Shown here: positions 34,717 through 44,304 of the stretch, piece after piece | Layout of the letters: each line of letters opens with the position of its first letter | Numbering within the stretch: position 1 is the stretch's first letter | NCBI RefSeq assembly: GCF_014926585.1 | Contig: NZ_CP045422.1 | Span: 682,001-746,000 of the forward strand | Length of the DNA stretch: 64,000 nucleotides | From: Devosia beringensis | Lineage (GTDB): Bacteria; Pseudomonadota; Alphaproteobacteria; Rhizobiales; Devosiaceae | Direction: 5' to 3' | Program-made: the position numbers and the translations under genes | Notes under the pieces: generated by a model | Database searches by the model: none | Seen by the model: only the letters and a program-made list of their open reading frames with translations | Told to the model about the DNA's origin: nothing

Positions 34717-36189
34717 CTAATGGGCCGCGTGGCCCGGCATGCCGCCGCCTTCGGGCTTGCGCACGAAGAAGGCGGTGAGGACGGCGAAGAGCGAGATCAC
34801 CGCGCCAACAAGGAAAGCCAGCTGGATGCCGCCGGCCAGGGCGCTGACCGGTTCGAGGCCGTCGCCGGCCAGGGCCTGGGTGCGGATGGTCATCAGCGCG
34901 ACGAAGAGCGCGATGCCCGCGGCGCCAGCCACCTGCTGTACCGAGCCGAGGATGGCGCTGCCATGGGAGTACATTTCCTTGCGCACCGAGCCCAGGGCGG
35001 CGGTGAACAGCGGGGTGAATACCAGAGCCAGGCCGATGCTGATGATGATGTGGCCGACCAGGATGGCCCATACCGAGGTGTGCTGGTCAACGCGGGTCAG
35101 GGCCCAGAGCACGGCCGATACCAGGGCCGTGCCGGGCACCAGGAGCTTGGTGGGGCCGATACGGTCATAGAGCCGGCCGACCGGCGGCGCCAGCAGGCCC
35201 ATCAGAAGGCCGCCGGGCAGCAGCAGCAGACCGGTCTGCAGCGTGTCGAGACCGAGCACATTCTGGGTATAGATGGGCAGCAGGATCACGGTGCCGAACA
35301 GGGCCATCATGGCGACGGCCATGGTCAGCACCGAGAAGGTATAGTTGCGCGACAGGAAGGTGCGCAGGTCGAGCAGCGCCTTGTCCTGGCGCGACAGCAC
35401 GATCTGGCGCCAGACAAAGATCGCCATGCCGACGAGGCCGACGACCAACGGCAGCCAGAGCGGGAAGGCCGCGCCGACATGCTCGCCCTCGCCCAGGCTG
35501 GACAGGCCATAGACCAGGCCGCCAAAGCCGACCGCCGAGAGCAGCACCGAAATGATGTCGAGCGGCGCATAGCGCGGCGTGGTGACGTTCTGCATCTTGC
35601 TGCTGCCCACGGCAAGGGCGCCCAGGGCGATGGGCAGCATGAGGATGAACATCCAGCGCCATTCGAGATAGGCCAGGATGAAGCCGCCAATGGTGGGGCC
35701 AATGGCCGGCGCTACCGAAATGACGATGGAGATATTGCCCATGGTCTTGCCGCGCGATTCCGGCGGCACCAGGGTCATCACCGTGGTCATCAGCAGCGGC
35801 ATCATGATGGCAGTGCCGACGGCCTGGATGATGCGGCCGACAATCAGCAGTTCGATGCCGGGGGCGGCGGCGCAGATCGCGGTGCCCAGGGTAAAGGTCG
35901 ACATGGCCAGCATGAAGACGGGGCGGGTGTTCATGCGCTGCAGCAGGAAGCCGGTAATGGGGATGACGATAGCCATGGTGAGCAGGAAGGCCGTGGTCAG
36001 CCACTGCGCAATATTGGGCAGGATGTTCAGATCGGCCATCAGCTGGGGAATGGCCACGCTCATCATCGTCTCGTTGAGAAAGACGACAAAAGTCGAGCCC
36101 AGCAGCAGCGCGATCACCAGCCGGTTGCGGGCGGCATTGTCAGTAATGTCCGGCGGCGCGCCGTCCATTGTGGTGTCCTGGGTGGTCAT
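34717..36189 (-). CDS. DHA2-family (EmrB/QacA-like) efflux MFS transporter
   Basis: A 490-residue drug:H+ antiporter with 14 predicted helices. Landmarks are GSTFVVFLNETMMSVAIPQLMADL in helix 1, WLTTAFLLTMAIVIPITGFLLQR in helix 2, GTAIMMPLLMTTVMTL near helix 4, and SVAPAIGPTIGGFI, motif C, near helix 5. It exports hydrophobic compounds; specificity is unknown and no membrane fusion partner is adjacent. The upstream 409-base gap shows no obvious regulator gene. It converges with the MDR gene. Confidence 0.93.
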   Translation of the reverse strand: MTTQDTTMDGAPPDITDNAARNRLVIALLLGSTFVVFLNETMMSVAIPQLMADLNILPNIAQWLTTAFLLTMAIVIPITGFLLQRMNTRPVFMLAMSTFTLGTAICAAAPGIELLIVGRIIQAVGTAIMMPLLMTTVMTLVPPESRGKTMGNISIVISVAPAIGPTIGGFILAYLEWRWMFILMLPIALGALAVGSSKMQNVTTPRYAPLDIISVLLSAVGFGGLVYGLSSLGEGEHVGAAFPLWLPLVVGLVGMAIFVWRQIVLSRQDKALLDLRTFLSRNYTFSVLTMAVAMMALFGTVILLPIYTQNVLGLDTLQTGLLLLPGGLLMGLLAPPVGRLYDRIGPTKLLVPGTALVSAVLWALTRVDQHTSVWAILVGHIIISIGLALVFTPLFTAALGSVRKEMYSHGSAILGSVQQVAGAAGIALFVALMTIRTQALAGDGLEPVSALAGGIQLAFLVGAVISLFAVLTAFFVRKPEGGGMPGHAAH

Positions 36190-36598
36190 GAAAAGCTATC
36201 CCTCGCATAAAATCCGGCAGTGTCGCCAGCATGACGGCCGGCAGTGGCTGAAATCGACGCCAGCATGGTCGTTTGCCGTGACAATCGGTGTCAGCAATGG
36301 GTCGACCCGCGACGCCAGCGCCAGCGGGGCGGAGGCAACACAGTGAAACAGTTGTGGCAACCGGGCTGGCCAGGCCAGGCCGCGCGACACAGCGGGATGG
36401 CTTAATCCGGATCCTCGGCAGCGTCCATTCGCCCCATCACATAGCTGCCTTGTGCGACCGGGCGGGTAGCTGACCCTGCAGTACCAAAGGTGAACAAACA
36501 CGGTATTGTTCTTGTTCTGTTCTGCGGGAACTGTTACATCCTGGGACGCGTTGTTCAGTCACGATTCGACTGCTTCACGTTCGGCAGGAGACGTTTGC
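36190..36598. other. 409-base gap between divergent DHA2 and radical SAM genes
   Basis: No convincing gene. It holds the two divergent promoters, a weak relative of the dispersed motif near 36295 (AATGGGTCGACCC), and a LexA-type box at 36508-36522. I see no stable long hairpin or promoter consensus that could be named with confidence. Confidence 0.5.
36508..36522 (+). promoter_or_regulatory. LexA (SOS) box of the alphaproteobacterial type
   Basis: GTTC at 36508-36511, seven bases, then GTTC at 36519-36522. GTTC-N7-GTTC is the established direct-repeat LexA operator of alphaproteobacteria. It lies 77 bases before the radical SAM start, in the only sizeable leader of that gene, and is a good operator candidate. 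Confidence 0.6.
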
Positions 36599-37747
36599 AT
36601 GGCCCTTTATCAAGCCCCGTCCTTTGAAGCGCTCGAGCAGCTCAGCCGCAGCCGCGACGCCGACCTGGCGCGGCGCGAACTGCTCGATGTCAGCCGCATC
36701 CGCGGCCGAGGCGCGCAGAGCAATCGTAACGGCCGGTTCGAAAAGCAGACGCGCGAGAGCTTCGATGACGGCTGGGACAATGTCGAGCCGCTGTCGATCT
36801 TCGAGACCGTGGAACACAACGAGCGCGCCAAGACCATCATCACGTCCAATGACAGCCCGGACATCGGCTTCGAGCGCTCGATCAATGCCTATCGCGGCTG
36901 CGAGCATGGCTGTTCCTACTGCTATGCCAGGCCGACGCATGCCTTTCTGGGCCATTCGGCCGGCATCGAGTTCGAGCGCGACATCTATGTCAAAACCAAT
37001 GCGGTCGAGGCGCTACGCGCCGAGCTGGGAGCAAAAAGCTACCGGGTCAAGCCCATTGCCATGGGCACCAATACCGACCCCTACCAGCCGGCCGAGCGCA
37101 AGCACAAGCTGACGCGCGGCATTCTGGAAGTCATGCTGGAGACCAAGCATCCGGTGATGATCACCACCAAATCATCGCTGATCATCCGCGATCTCGACCT
37201 GCTGACTGAACTGGCCAAGCTGGGCCTGGTCAAGGTCGCGATCTCGATGACCTCGATGGACCACAAGCTCAGCCGGCGCATGGAGCCGCGCGCCTCCTCC
37301 CCTGCCCGGCGGCTCGAAGCCATTCGCCTGCTCAGCGAAGCGGGCGTGCCGGTGGCGGTGTTCGCTTCGCCGATGATTCCGGCGATCAACGACATGGAGC
37401 TCGAGCGCATTCTCGACGCCGCGGCGGCGCAGGGCGCCACCAGTGCGCAGATGATCCTTCTGCGGCTGCCGGGCGAGGTGCGCGACGTGTTCCGCGAATG
37501 GCTGCTGCGGCACTTCCCCGACCGGGTACGCCATGTGCTGGCGCTGGTGCGCGATACGCGCGGCGGCAAGGATTATGACAGCCGCTTCGGCACCCGCATG
37601 ACCGGCGAAGGGCCCTATGCCACGCTGCTGCGACAGCGTTTCGACAAAGGCCGCGAGCGCTATGGCCTCGACGGCAAGCTGCCCGGGCTGCGCAATGACC
37701 TGTTCGTGCCGCCCAAGGTCGAAAGCGCGCAGATGAGCCTGTTCTAG
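36599..37747 (+). CDS. PA0069-family radical SAM protein
   Basis: A 382-residue radical SAM protein related to spore photoproduct lyase. The cluster motif is C-x3-C-x2-C at residues 101, 105 and 108 (YRGCEHGCSYCYARPTH). The N-terminal 70 residues contain RIRGRGAQSNRNGRFE, and NTDPYQPAERKHKLTRGILEVM is characteristic of the PA0069 group. The reaction is unknown. Its probable relation to photoproduct lyase and the LexA box upstream suggest DNA repair. I use the ATG at 36599 (MALYQAPS); its stop overlaps that of the convergent HAD gene. Confidence 0.92.
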   Translation: MALYQAPSFEALEQLSRSRDADLARRELLDVSRIRGRGAQSNRNGRFEKQTRESFDDGWDNVEPLSIFETVEHNERAKTIITSNDSPDIGFERSINAYRGCEHGCSYCYARPTHAFLGHSAGIEFERDIYVKTNAVEALRAELGAKSYRVKPIAMGTNTDPYQPAERKHKLTRGILEVMLETKHPVMITTKSSLIIRDLDLLTELAKLGLVKVAISMTSMDHKLSRRMEPRASSPARRLEAIRLLSEAGVPVAVFASPMIPAINDMELERILDAAAAQGATSAQMILLRLPGEVRDVFREWLLRHFPDRVRHVLALVRDTRGGKDYDSRFGTRMTGEGPYATLLRQRFDKGRERYGLDGKLPGLRNDLFVPPKVESAQMSLF

Positions 37748-38436
37748 GCCGGCGCGCCAAGCGGAATGCGCAGCGTGTCGCCGATGATGTCCAGCACGGC
37801 CGGATCGTCATAGCCATCGGCGGAGAGCACGGCACCGGCGGCGCGCAACTGGGCATCGTCGAGGCTGGTGCGCAGGCCGATGGTGGCGAGGCCCGCCGCT
37901 GTGGCCGAGGCAATGCCGGTGCGTGAATCCTCGAAAGCCACCGAAATGGCCGCATCGGCGCCCAGCAGCCGGAGCCCTTCGAGATAGGGCAGCGGATGGG
38001 GCTTGCCGTGGGCCAGTTCGGCACCGATCACCAGCGCCTGGAACCGGTGAGTGATACCCAGGCCATTGAGGATCAGTTCAGCATTGGCGCGCGGCGCATT
38101 GGTAACGGCGGCCATGGCTATGCCGGCGGCATCAGCCAGATCGAGCAGGGCGAAAAGCCCCGGTACCGCGTGGATCGCCGTTGCCGCCAGTTCGCGAAAC
38201 ACCGCCTCCTTGTGGTCGAGCACCGCCATGCCCTCGGCGGGCGACAGGCCGGGCAGAATCCTCGCGGCAATATCGACATTGGCCAGTCCCTGCAATTCGC
38301 GGGCAAAGCGGGTTTTGTCGAACTGCTGTCCAAAGGGCGCGAAGGCGCGGTTGAAGGCCTCCAGATGCAGCGGATCGGTATCGGCCAGCGTGCCATCAAT
38401 ATCAAACAGCAGCGCGGCGCCAGGCGTCGGGATCAT
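37744..38436 (-). CDS. HAD-superfamily hydrolase (phosphoglycolate phosphatase-like)
   Basis: A 230-residue HAD phosphatase of subfamily IA. Motif I is LLFDIDGTLADTDPLH (nucleophile and acid-base Asp), motif II is AAVTNAPRAN, the Lys lies in ELAHGKPHPLPYLE, and motif IV is VAFEDSRTGIASA. The cap domain lies at about residues 20-95. Resembles beta-phosphoglucomutase-like or sugar-phosphate phosphatases; the substrate is open. I use the ATG at 38436, which gives a normal N-terminus. It is leftward, following the secreted-protein gene by 28 bases. Confidence 0.9.
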   Translation of the reverse strand: MIPTPGAALLFDIDGTLADTDPLHLEAFNRAFAPFGQQFDKTRFARELQGLANVDIAARILPGLSPAEGMAVLDHKEAVFRELAATAIHAVPGLFALLDLADAAGIAMAAVTNAPRANAELILNGLGITHRFQALVIGAELAHGKPHPLPYLEGLRLLGADAAISVAFEDSRTGIASATAAGLATIGLRTSLDDAQLRAAGAVLSADGYDDPAVLDIIGDTLRIPLGAPA

Positions 38437-38464
38437 CAGTCGTTCCGTTCGAGAGTTAGAGACT

Positions 38465-39055
38465 TCAGTATTGCGCGACCCGGCGGGCATAGCTGGACAT
38501 GAAATCGAGCGAGGCGGTGACGCCGCGCATGGATAGCCTGACGGATTTGCTGGCGGTCTTGCCGCCGGTCAGCGGCACGATCATGGTCACGGCATTGCGC
38601 CGCTTCATCTGCTCGATCAGCGTGTCCCTGCGGGCCGGATCGGCGACATAATAGCGGTTGGTGGTGTTGTAGCGCGTTTCCAGGTCGATGCCGAAAGCAT
38701 AGGCTTGGGGCGTATCGCCGGCAAAGCTCAGGCGCAGCGGCCGGCTGGTATCGACCGCGACATTGTCCGCCGCCACGGTGACGGCGACATCGAGTTCGCC
38801 GGTCAACCGGTTGCGCAGCAGCGTCAGCTGATAGGCCGGCAGATTGGCGGCGTTGAGTTCCTGGCTGCTGGTGCTGGCAAAGCAGGAGGTGCCGTAAAAA
38901 TCGGTGGCATCCTCATTGATCACATCCGGACAGACGGCCAGCCAGTCGTAGTGATATTCGCGCCATTCGCCATAGGGGTGGTGGAAGGGCTCGGCGGCCA
39001 GCGGCAGGGCGGCGGCCAGCGTCAGGACAAGGGCGGTGCCCAATCGTGCAATCAT
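38465..39055 (-). CDS. Periplasmic protein, possibly IalB-like
   Basis: A 196-residue protein with a signal peptide (about 1-21, ending PLAA-EPF). Two cysteines (LAVCPDV and GTSCFAS) are positioned for a disulfide, and the C-terminal half is beta-rich (KSVRLSMRGVTASLDFMSSY). This layout resembles invasion-associated locus B proteins of Hyphomicrobiales, but the match is loose. It lies just upstream of the HAD gene in the same direction, and divergent from rnhB. Confidence 0.6.
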   Translation of the reverse strand: MIARLGTALVLTLAAALPLAAEPFHHPYGEWREYHYDWLAVCPDVINEDATDFYGTSCFASTSSQELNAANLPAYQLTLLRNRLTGELDVAVTVAADNVAVDTSRPLRLSFAGDTPQAYAFGIDLETRYNTTNRYYVADPARRDTLIEQMKRRNAVTMIVPLTGGKTASKSVRLSMRGVTASLDFMSSYARRVAQY

Positions 39056-39161
39056 CTATATGGTTTCCCGGTGCTGCCCCCAGCGCGCCAGCTATAGCAG
39101 GCGCGCGCGATGACAACAGCCCAGCGTGTTGACTTGATCGCTGCAAAAGCGATGTTGAACC

Positions 39162-39836
39162 ATGATGTTCGATTCGTCCCTCCAGACCGCGCCCGACTAT
39201 AGCCACGAGTCCGACCTCAGGGGCCGGGGCGCGCGCGTGGTGGCCGGGGTCGACGAGGCCGGCCGCGGGCCGCTGGCCGGGCCGGTGGTGGTGTCGGCGG
39301 TGGTGCTGGACCCAAACCGCATTCCGCCCGGGCTCAATGATTCCAAGAAGCTGAACGAAGAGCAGCGCGAGGCGCTGTTCGCGCAGGTGATGGCGTCGGC
39401 TTTGGCCATCAGCGTGGTGGTGGCGCCGCCCTCGATCATCCTCAGCCACAATATCCGCGGGGCCACCCTGTGGGCCATGGCTCAGGCGACCATCGGCCTC
39501 TCGCTCCGACCCGACCGCGTGCTGATCGACGGACGCGACGTGCCTATGGGCCTGCCCTGTGAGGGGCTCGCGCTGATCGGCGGGGACGGCCGCAGCGTCT
39601 CCATCGCCGCGGCCTCGATCGTCGCCAAGGTGACGCGCGACCGGATGTGCGCGATCATGGACTGCGATGCGCCGGCTTTCGGCTTTGCCGGGCACAAGGG
39701 CTATGGCACGGCGCGACACATGGCGGCGCTCAGCCAGCATGGCCCCTGCCGGCACCACCGCGAAGCCTTTGCCCCGGTTGCCGAAGCGCGGCTGCGGCTG
39801 CTGGCCCTGGCCGACCTGACCCTGCCCGAAGCCGCC

Positions 39837-39851
<15 letters not shown>
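39162..39851 (+). CDS. rnhB: Ribonuclease HII
   Basis: Removes ribonucleotides and primer RNA from DNA. The 229-residue protein shows the catalytic set: VAGVDEAGRGPLAGPV (Asp, Glu), VLIDGRDVPMG (Asp) and the later Asp in ADLTL-type and CDAPAF context, with SIVAKVTRD between. Length is usual for alphaproteobacteria. Tandem ATG codons at 39162 and 39165 give the same frame. It precedes ccrM on the same strand, but a 73-base gap with CtrA-like boxes probably gives ccrM its own promoter. Confidence 0.96.
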
Positions 39852-41058
<1,207 letters not shown>

Positions 41059-41091
41059 TTTTGACCTCCAATCATTCAGGTTCTTTCCTTA

Positions 41092-41120
41092 GGCCACCGG
41101 TTTGCCCCGGTGGCCTTTTT
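41092..41120 (+). terminator. Intrinsic terminator after ccrM
   Basis: Nine-base perfect stem, GGCCACCGG (41092-41100) with CCGGTGGCC (41107-41115), a six-base loop and TTTTT at 41116-41120, 33 bases after the ccrM stop. A textbook Rho-independent terminator. Confidence 0.92.
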
Positions 41121-41250
41121 GTTTGAACTTATCCTCCAAAGCTTCGGGACAGCTCGTGGATCAAACTGGCAGGTGCCGGCTTTCCTGTTGCCTGCCAAGG
41201 GTAATCCGCGTTCTCTGTCTGACCTTTCCACATTGCAACAGGGGGCATTG

Positions 41251-42318
41251 ATGCAGGGGATCGAACTCTCCCGCCGTTTCTATGGCGATATCGTGCGGCC
41301 CTGGCTTGCCGAGGTGGCGCCGGACCTGCAGCATAGCGCGGCATTGATCGGCTATGGCTCGGAGCTGCTGGGCTTTGACGATGAGACGTCGCGAGACCAC
41401 AACTGGGGGCCGCGGGTGCATATCATCCTCTCCAGAGCTGATTTCGACGCCCAGGCACAGCGCCTGGTGGCGGCGTTTGCCAAGGTCGCGCCGACGCGCT
41501 TCCTGGGAGAGCCCATCGGCTGGCGCAGCCGGCCCCATCCGGCCGCAAGCGGTCCCGAGGCCATGGGCGCGGTTGAGCACGGCCTGGAGTTCCACACGCT
41601 CGAAGCCCGGCTGGAGGCGCATCTTGGCCTGCGGTCACTTGACCAGCTGAGTGCTCTCGACTGGCTCGATTTTGCCGAACAGAAGCTGCTGGCCTTCACC
41701 GCTGGCACCGTCTTTCACGACGACGACAACCGCCTGAGCCAGGCCCGGGCGCAACTCGCCTATTTTCCCGATGACGTCTGGCGCTACAAGATCGCCTGCC
41801 AGTGGCGCCGCATTGCCGAGGAGCAGGCCTTTGTCGGCCGCGCCGGACAGGTGGGCGACGATCTGGGCTCGCGCGTCATTGCCGCCCGGCTGGTGCGGGA
41901 CGTCATGCGCATGGGCTTCCTGCTCGAGCGCCGCTATGCCCCCTATGCCAAGTGGTTCGGCAGCGGCTTTGCGCGCCTGCCCGTCGCCGAGGCCCTCTCG
42001 CCGCATCTGGAACGGGCATTGCGCTCGGAGCACTGGACGGCGCGCGGCGAGGCTTTGGCAGCGGCCTATCTGGTGCTGGCGCAGCAGCAGAACCGACTGG
42101 GCATTGCCCCGTTCACCCCCGTTCTGGGGCCCTACCATGAGCGGCCCTTCATCACCATCAATGCCGATGATGCGATAGAAGCGGCGCGGGGGGCGATCAA
42201 GGACCCGGCCATCAGGCAGCTGCCGGTCATTGGTTCTCTCGATCAGGTAACCGACCTGACCCCCGTGCTAGAGGATGCCAGGCTGTCGCGGCGCTTGATG
42301 CAGCAGTTGCCGCGCTGA
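41251..42318 (+). CDS. DUF4037 nucleotidyltransferase-like protein
   Basis: A 355-residue protein of the DUF4037 family, which has a nucleotidyltransferase-fold start. The recurring motif is GSELLGFDDETSRDHNWGPRV (residues 42-62 region), plus the mid-region HLGLRSLDQLSALDWLDFAEQKLLAF. Related proteins are often annotated as predicted nucleotidyltransferases; a function is not established. I use the ATG at 41251 (MQGIELSRR) with GGGGG upstream; a TTG one codon earlier is possible. It stands alone after the ccrM terminator. Confidence 0.85.
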   Translation: MQGIELSRRFYGDIVRPWLAEVAPDLQHSAALIGYGSELLGFDDETSRDHNWGPRVHIILSRADFDAQAQRLVAAFAKVAPTRFLGEPIGWRSRPHPAASGPEAMGAVEHGLEFHTLEARLEAHLGLRSLDQLSALDWLDFAEQKLLAFTAGTVFHDDDNRLSQARAQLAYFPDDVWRYKIACQWRRIAEEQAFVGRAGQVGDDLGSRVIAARLVRDVMRMGFLLERRYAPYAKWFGSGFARLPVAEALSPHLERALRSEHWTARGEALAAAYLVLAQQQNRLGIAPFTPVLGPYHERPFITINADDAIEAARGAIKDPAIRQLPVIGSLDQVTDLTPVLEDARLSRRLMQQLPR

Positions 42319-42403
42319 GCCGCCCCGCCCAAGGCAGATCCGCTGCAGCGTTATCATCAAGGACCAACCCGCCTGCCGCAGAAGCAAACACTTCCCGCCT
42401 GAC

Positions 42404-42418
42404 TAGACGACCGGTCTA
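42404..42418. promoter_or_regulatory. Inverted-repeat operator upstream of TetR gene
   Basis: TAGAC at 42404-42408 and GTCTA at 42414-42418 flank five bases, and the centre includes the palindrome GACCGGTC. It lies 11 bases before the TetR start codon. The sequence resembles the TAGACC...GGTCTA operators of NemR-like TetR regulators, which suggests autoregulation. Confidence 0.6.
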
Positions 42419-42429
42419 TTCTGTCCTAT

Positions 42430-43029
42430 ATGAGCCTCATGACCGAGCCTCGCAAATCCGACCAGACCCGCCAGCGCATCCTCGATACGGGGCGCGGCCT
42501 CGTGCTCAAGGTCGGGTTTACCGGCATGGGTCTGCAAGCGCTTCTGGCTGCCAGCAGCGTCCCCAAAGGGTCATTCTACCACTACTTCCCCTCCAAGGAG
42601 GCGTTTGGCTGCGCCATGGTCGAGGACTATGTCGCCGACTATCTTGGCCGCATGGACGCCTTGGCGGCCCTGCCGCAATCGGGTGGCGCGCGATTGCTGC
42701 GCTACTGCCAGGCCTGGCTGGCCACTGACCCCGGCCAGTCGATCACCGAGACCTGCCTGGTGGTCAAGCTGGCCAGCGAAATCCCGGACATGTCGGAGGA
42801 CATGCGGCGGCTTCTCGATGCCGGCGTCACGGCGCTGCTGCAGCGGCTGGAGCGTATCGTGCGCGATGGCATTGCCGATGGCTCGATCCAGTCGCTGGCC
42901 GACCCTGCCGAAGCATCCCGCCTGCTCTATGGGCAATGGCTTGGCGCCGCCGTCCTGAGCAAACTGGGCAAGAGCCAGCAGCCCCTGCAAGACGCGCTGA
43001 GCGACACACGCCGCCGCTTCATAGCCTGA
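42430..43029 (+). CDS. TetR/AcrR family regulator (NemR-like)
   Basis: A 199-residue TetR repressor. The DNA-binding domain is TRQRILDTGRGLVLKVGFTGMGLQALLAASSVPKGSFYHYFPSKEAF (residues about 14-60), the ending SKGSFYHYFPSKEAF-type block being typical. The C-terminal part binds an unknown ligand; a Cys at about 110 (TETCLVVKL) lies where NemR-type regulators sense electrophiles. Its operator candidate lies just upstream. The following MDR gene, 49 bases on, is its likely target, and together they resemble a reactive-aldehyde or quinone response unit. Confidence 0.9.
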   Translation: MSLMTEPRKSDQTRQRILDTGRGLVLKVGFTGMGLQALLAASSVPKGSFYHYFPSKEAFGCAMVEDYVADYLGRMDALAALPQSGGARLLRYCQAWLATDPGQSITETCLVVKLASEIPDMSEDMRRLLDAGVTALLQRLERIVRDGIADGSIQSLADPAEASRLLYGQWLGAAVLSKLGKSQQPLQDALSDTRRRFIA

Positions 43030-43078
43030 TCCTTCGCTTCCCCTTCCATCAACCATCGACCTTGAAAAGGAGCTCGCC

Positions 43079-44056
43079 ATGCGCGCAGCCATCTATGACA
43101 CTTTCGGCAATCCTGCGGACGTCACCAAGCTGGGCGAGGTGCCCCAGCCCCAACCCGGCAAGGGCGAGGTGCGGATCCGCATGATCCTCTCGCCGATCCA
43201 CAATCACGATCTGTGGACCACGCGCGGCAGCTATGGCTACAGGCCCAGCCTGCCCGCCATTGGCGGCACCGAAGCTGTCGGCACGGTGGACGCCGTGGGT
43301 GACGGCGTTGATGCAACCCTGATCGGCAAGCGCGTCGCTGCCGGTGGTGTGCAGGGCAGCTGGGCCGAGTATTTCATCGCCGCCGCCAATGGTGTCGTTC
43401 CCCTGCCCGAGGCCATTTCCGACGAAGCAGCAGCCCAGCTGATCGCCATGCCCTTCAGCGCCATTTCGCTGCTCGACGTGCTGCAGGCCAAAGCCGGTGA
43501 CTGGATCGTCCAGACCGCCGCCAATGGCGCGGTGGGCAAGGTGCTGGGCGCGCTGACGGCGGCGCATGGCATTGGCCTGGTCAATCTGGTGCGCCGTCAG
43601 GAAGCCGTGGCGGAACTGACCGCGCTGGGCATGACCAACGTCATCGCCACCTCGGACGCCGACTGGGTCGAGCAGGTCAAGGCCATTACCGGTGCCAAGG
43701 GCGCCCGTTCGGCCGTGGATTCGGTGGGCGGCGAAGTTGGCGCCAGGTTGATCGACGTGCTCGGCCAGGATGGGGAATTGGTGATTTTCGGCACCGCGAC
43801 GGGCGAACCAATGCCCTTGAACTCGGGCGCGCTGATCTTCAAGCAGATCACCATCAAGGGCTTCTGGGGCTCCAAGGTCAGCACGGCAATGGACGGCGCC
43901 AAGAAGGGCAAGCTGATCGGCGAACTGATCACCCTGGCCGTGGCCGGCAAGCTACCGCTGCCCGTCGGCGGAGTTTTCGATCTCGCCGATGCCGCCAAGG
44001 CCATGGACGCCGCCCAGGTACCCGGCCGCGCCGGCAAGATCCTGATCCGCCCCTGA
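43079..44056 (+). CDS. MDR-superfamily zinc-binding-type dehydrogenase/quinone reductase
   Basis: A 325-residue MDR enzyme. The catalytic domain starts MRAAIYDTFGNPADVTKLGEV, has IHNHDLWTTRGSYGY (the DL region) and IGGTEAVGTVDAVG. The cofactor part has QTAANGAVGKVLGALTAAHG (about 144-163), a quinone-reductase-like Rossmann loop. Zinc ligands are not obvious. It follows the NemR-like TetR gene in a common operon, so its substrate may be an electrophile. It ends at hairpins at 44063-44091. Confidence 0.88.
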   Translation: MRAAIYDTFGNPADVTKLGEVPQPQPGKGEVRIRMILSPIHNHDLWTTRGSYGYRPSLPAIGGTEAVGTVDAVGDGVDATLIGKRVAAGGVQGSWAEYFIAAANGVVPLPEAISDEAAAQLIAMPFSAISLLDVLQAKAGDWIVQTAANGAVGKVLGALTAAHGIGLVNLVRRQEAVAELTALGMTNVIATSDADWVEQVKAITGAKGARSAVDSVGGEVGARLIDVLGQDGELVIFGTATGEPMPLNSGALIFKQITIKGFWGSKVSTAMDGAKKGKLIGELITLAVAGKLPLPVGGVFDLADAAKAMDAAQVPGRAGKILIRP

Positions 44057-44062
44057 GCGAGC

Positions 44063-44091
44063 CCAGGGCCCGCCGCGCTGGCGGGCCCTGG
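44063..44091 (+). terminator. GC-rich hairpin after the MDR gene
   Basis: A 12-base stem, CCAGGGCCCGCC at 44063-44074 with GGCGGGCCCTGG at 44080-44091, five-base loop, seven bases after the stop. No U tract follows. A second hairpin (GCCCGGC with GCCGGGC) follows a few bases later. Termination is likely but unproven. Confidence 0.55.
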
Positions 44092-44177
44092 CTAGCCTGG
44101 CCCGGCGAGCTCTGCTTGCCGGGCAAACGAACAGAATTGATCGAGACCGGAACTGCGCACCAAGTTAATGGCATCAG

Positions 44178-44197
44178 CCGACCCCATTTCGGCCGTT
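44178..44197 (+). repeat. Dispersed motif copy B
   Basis: CCGACCCCATTTCGGCCGTT, identical over 20 bases to copy C at 55160. It lies in the intergenic region between two convergent oxidoreductase genes. Confidence 0.8.
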
Positions 44198-44304
44198 CCC
44201 AATAAAGTGGCGTCTCGGAAGACGCGGTTCCGCGTGCTCAGCCTTGATATCGCTATCAGCGACAGCGCACCAAAACGATCGCATCAGATAAGGTGCCCAT
44301 GCCG

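Noticed and set aside
34714-36210. 498-codon plus-strand frame opposite the DHA2 transporter
   Set aside because: Its composition (Gln, His, Asp-rich) is antisense to membrane helices, and the transporter motifs are on the minus strand.
44063-44140. Textbook intrinsic terminators after the MDR gene
   Set aside because: The hairpins are strong but lack U tracts, so I keep only a moderate-confidence terminator call.
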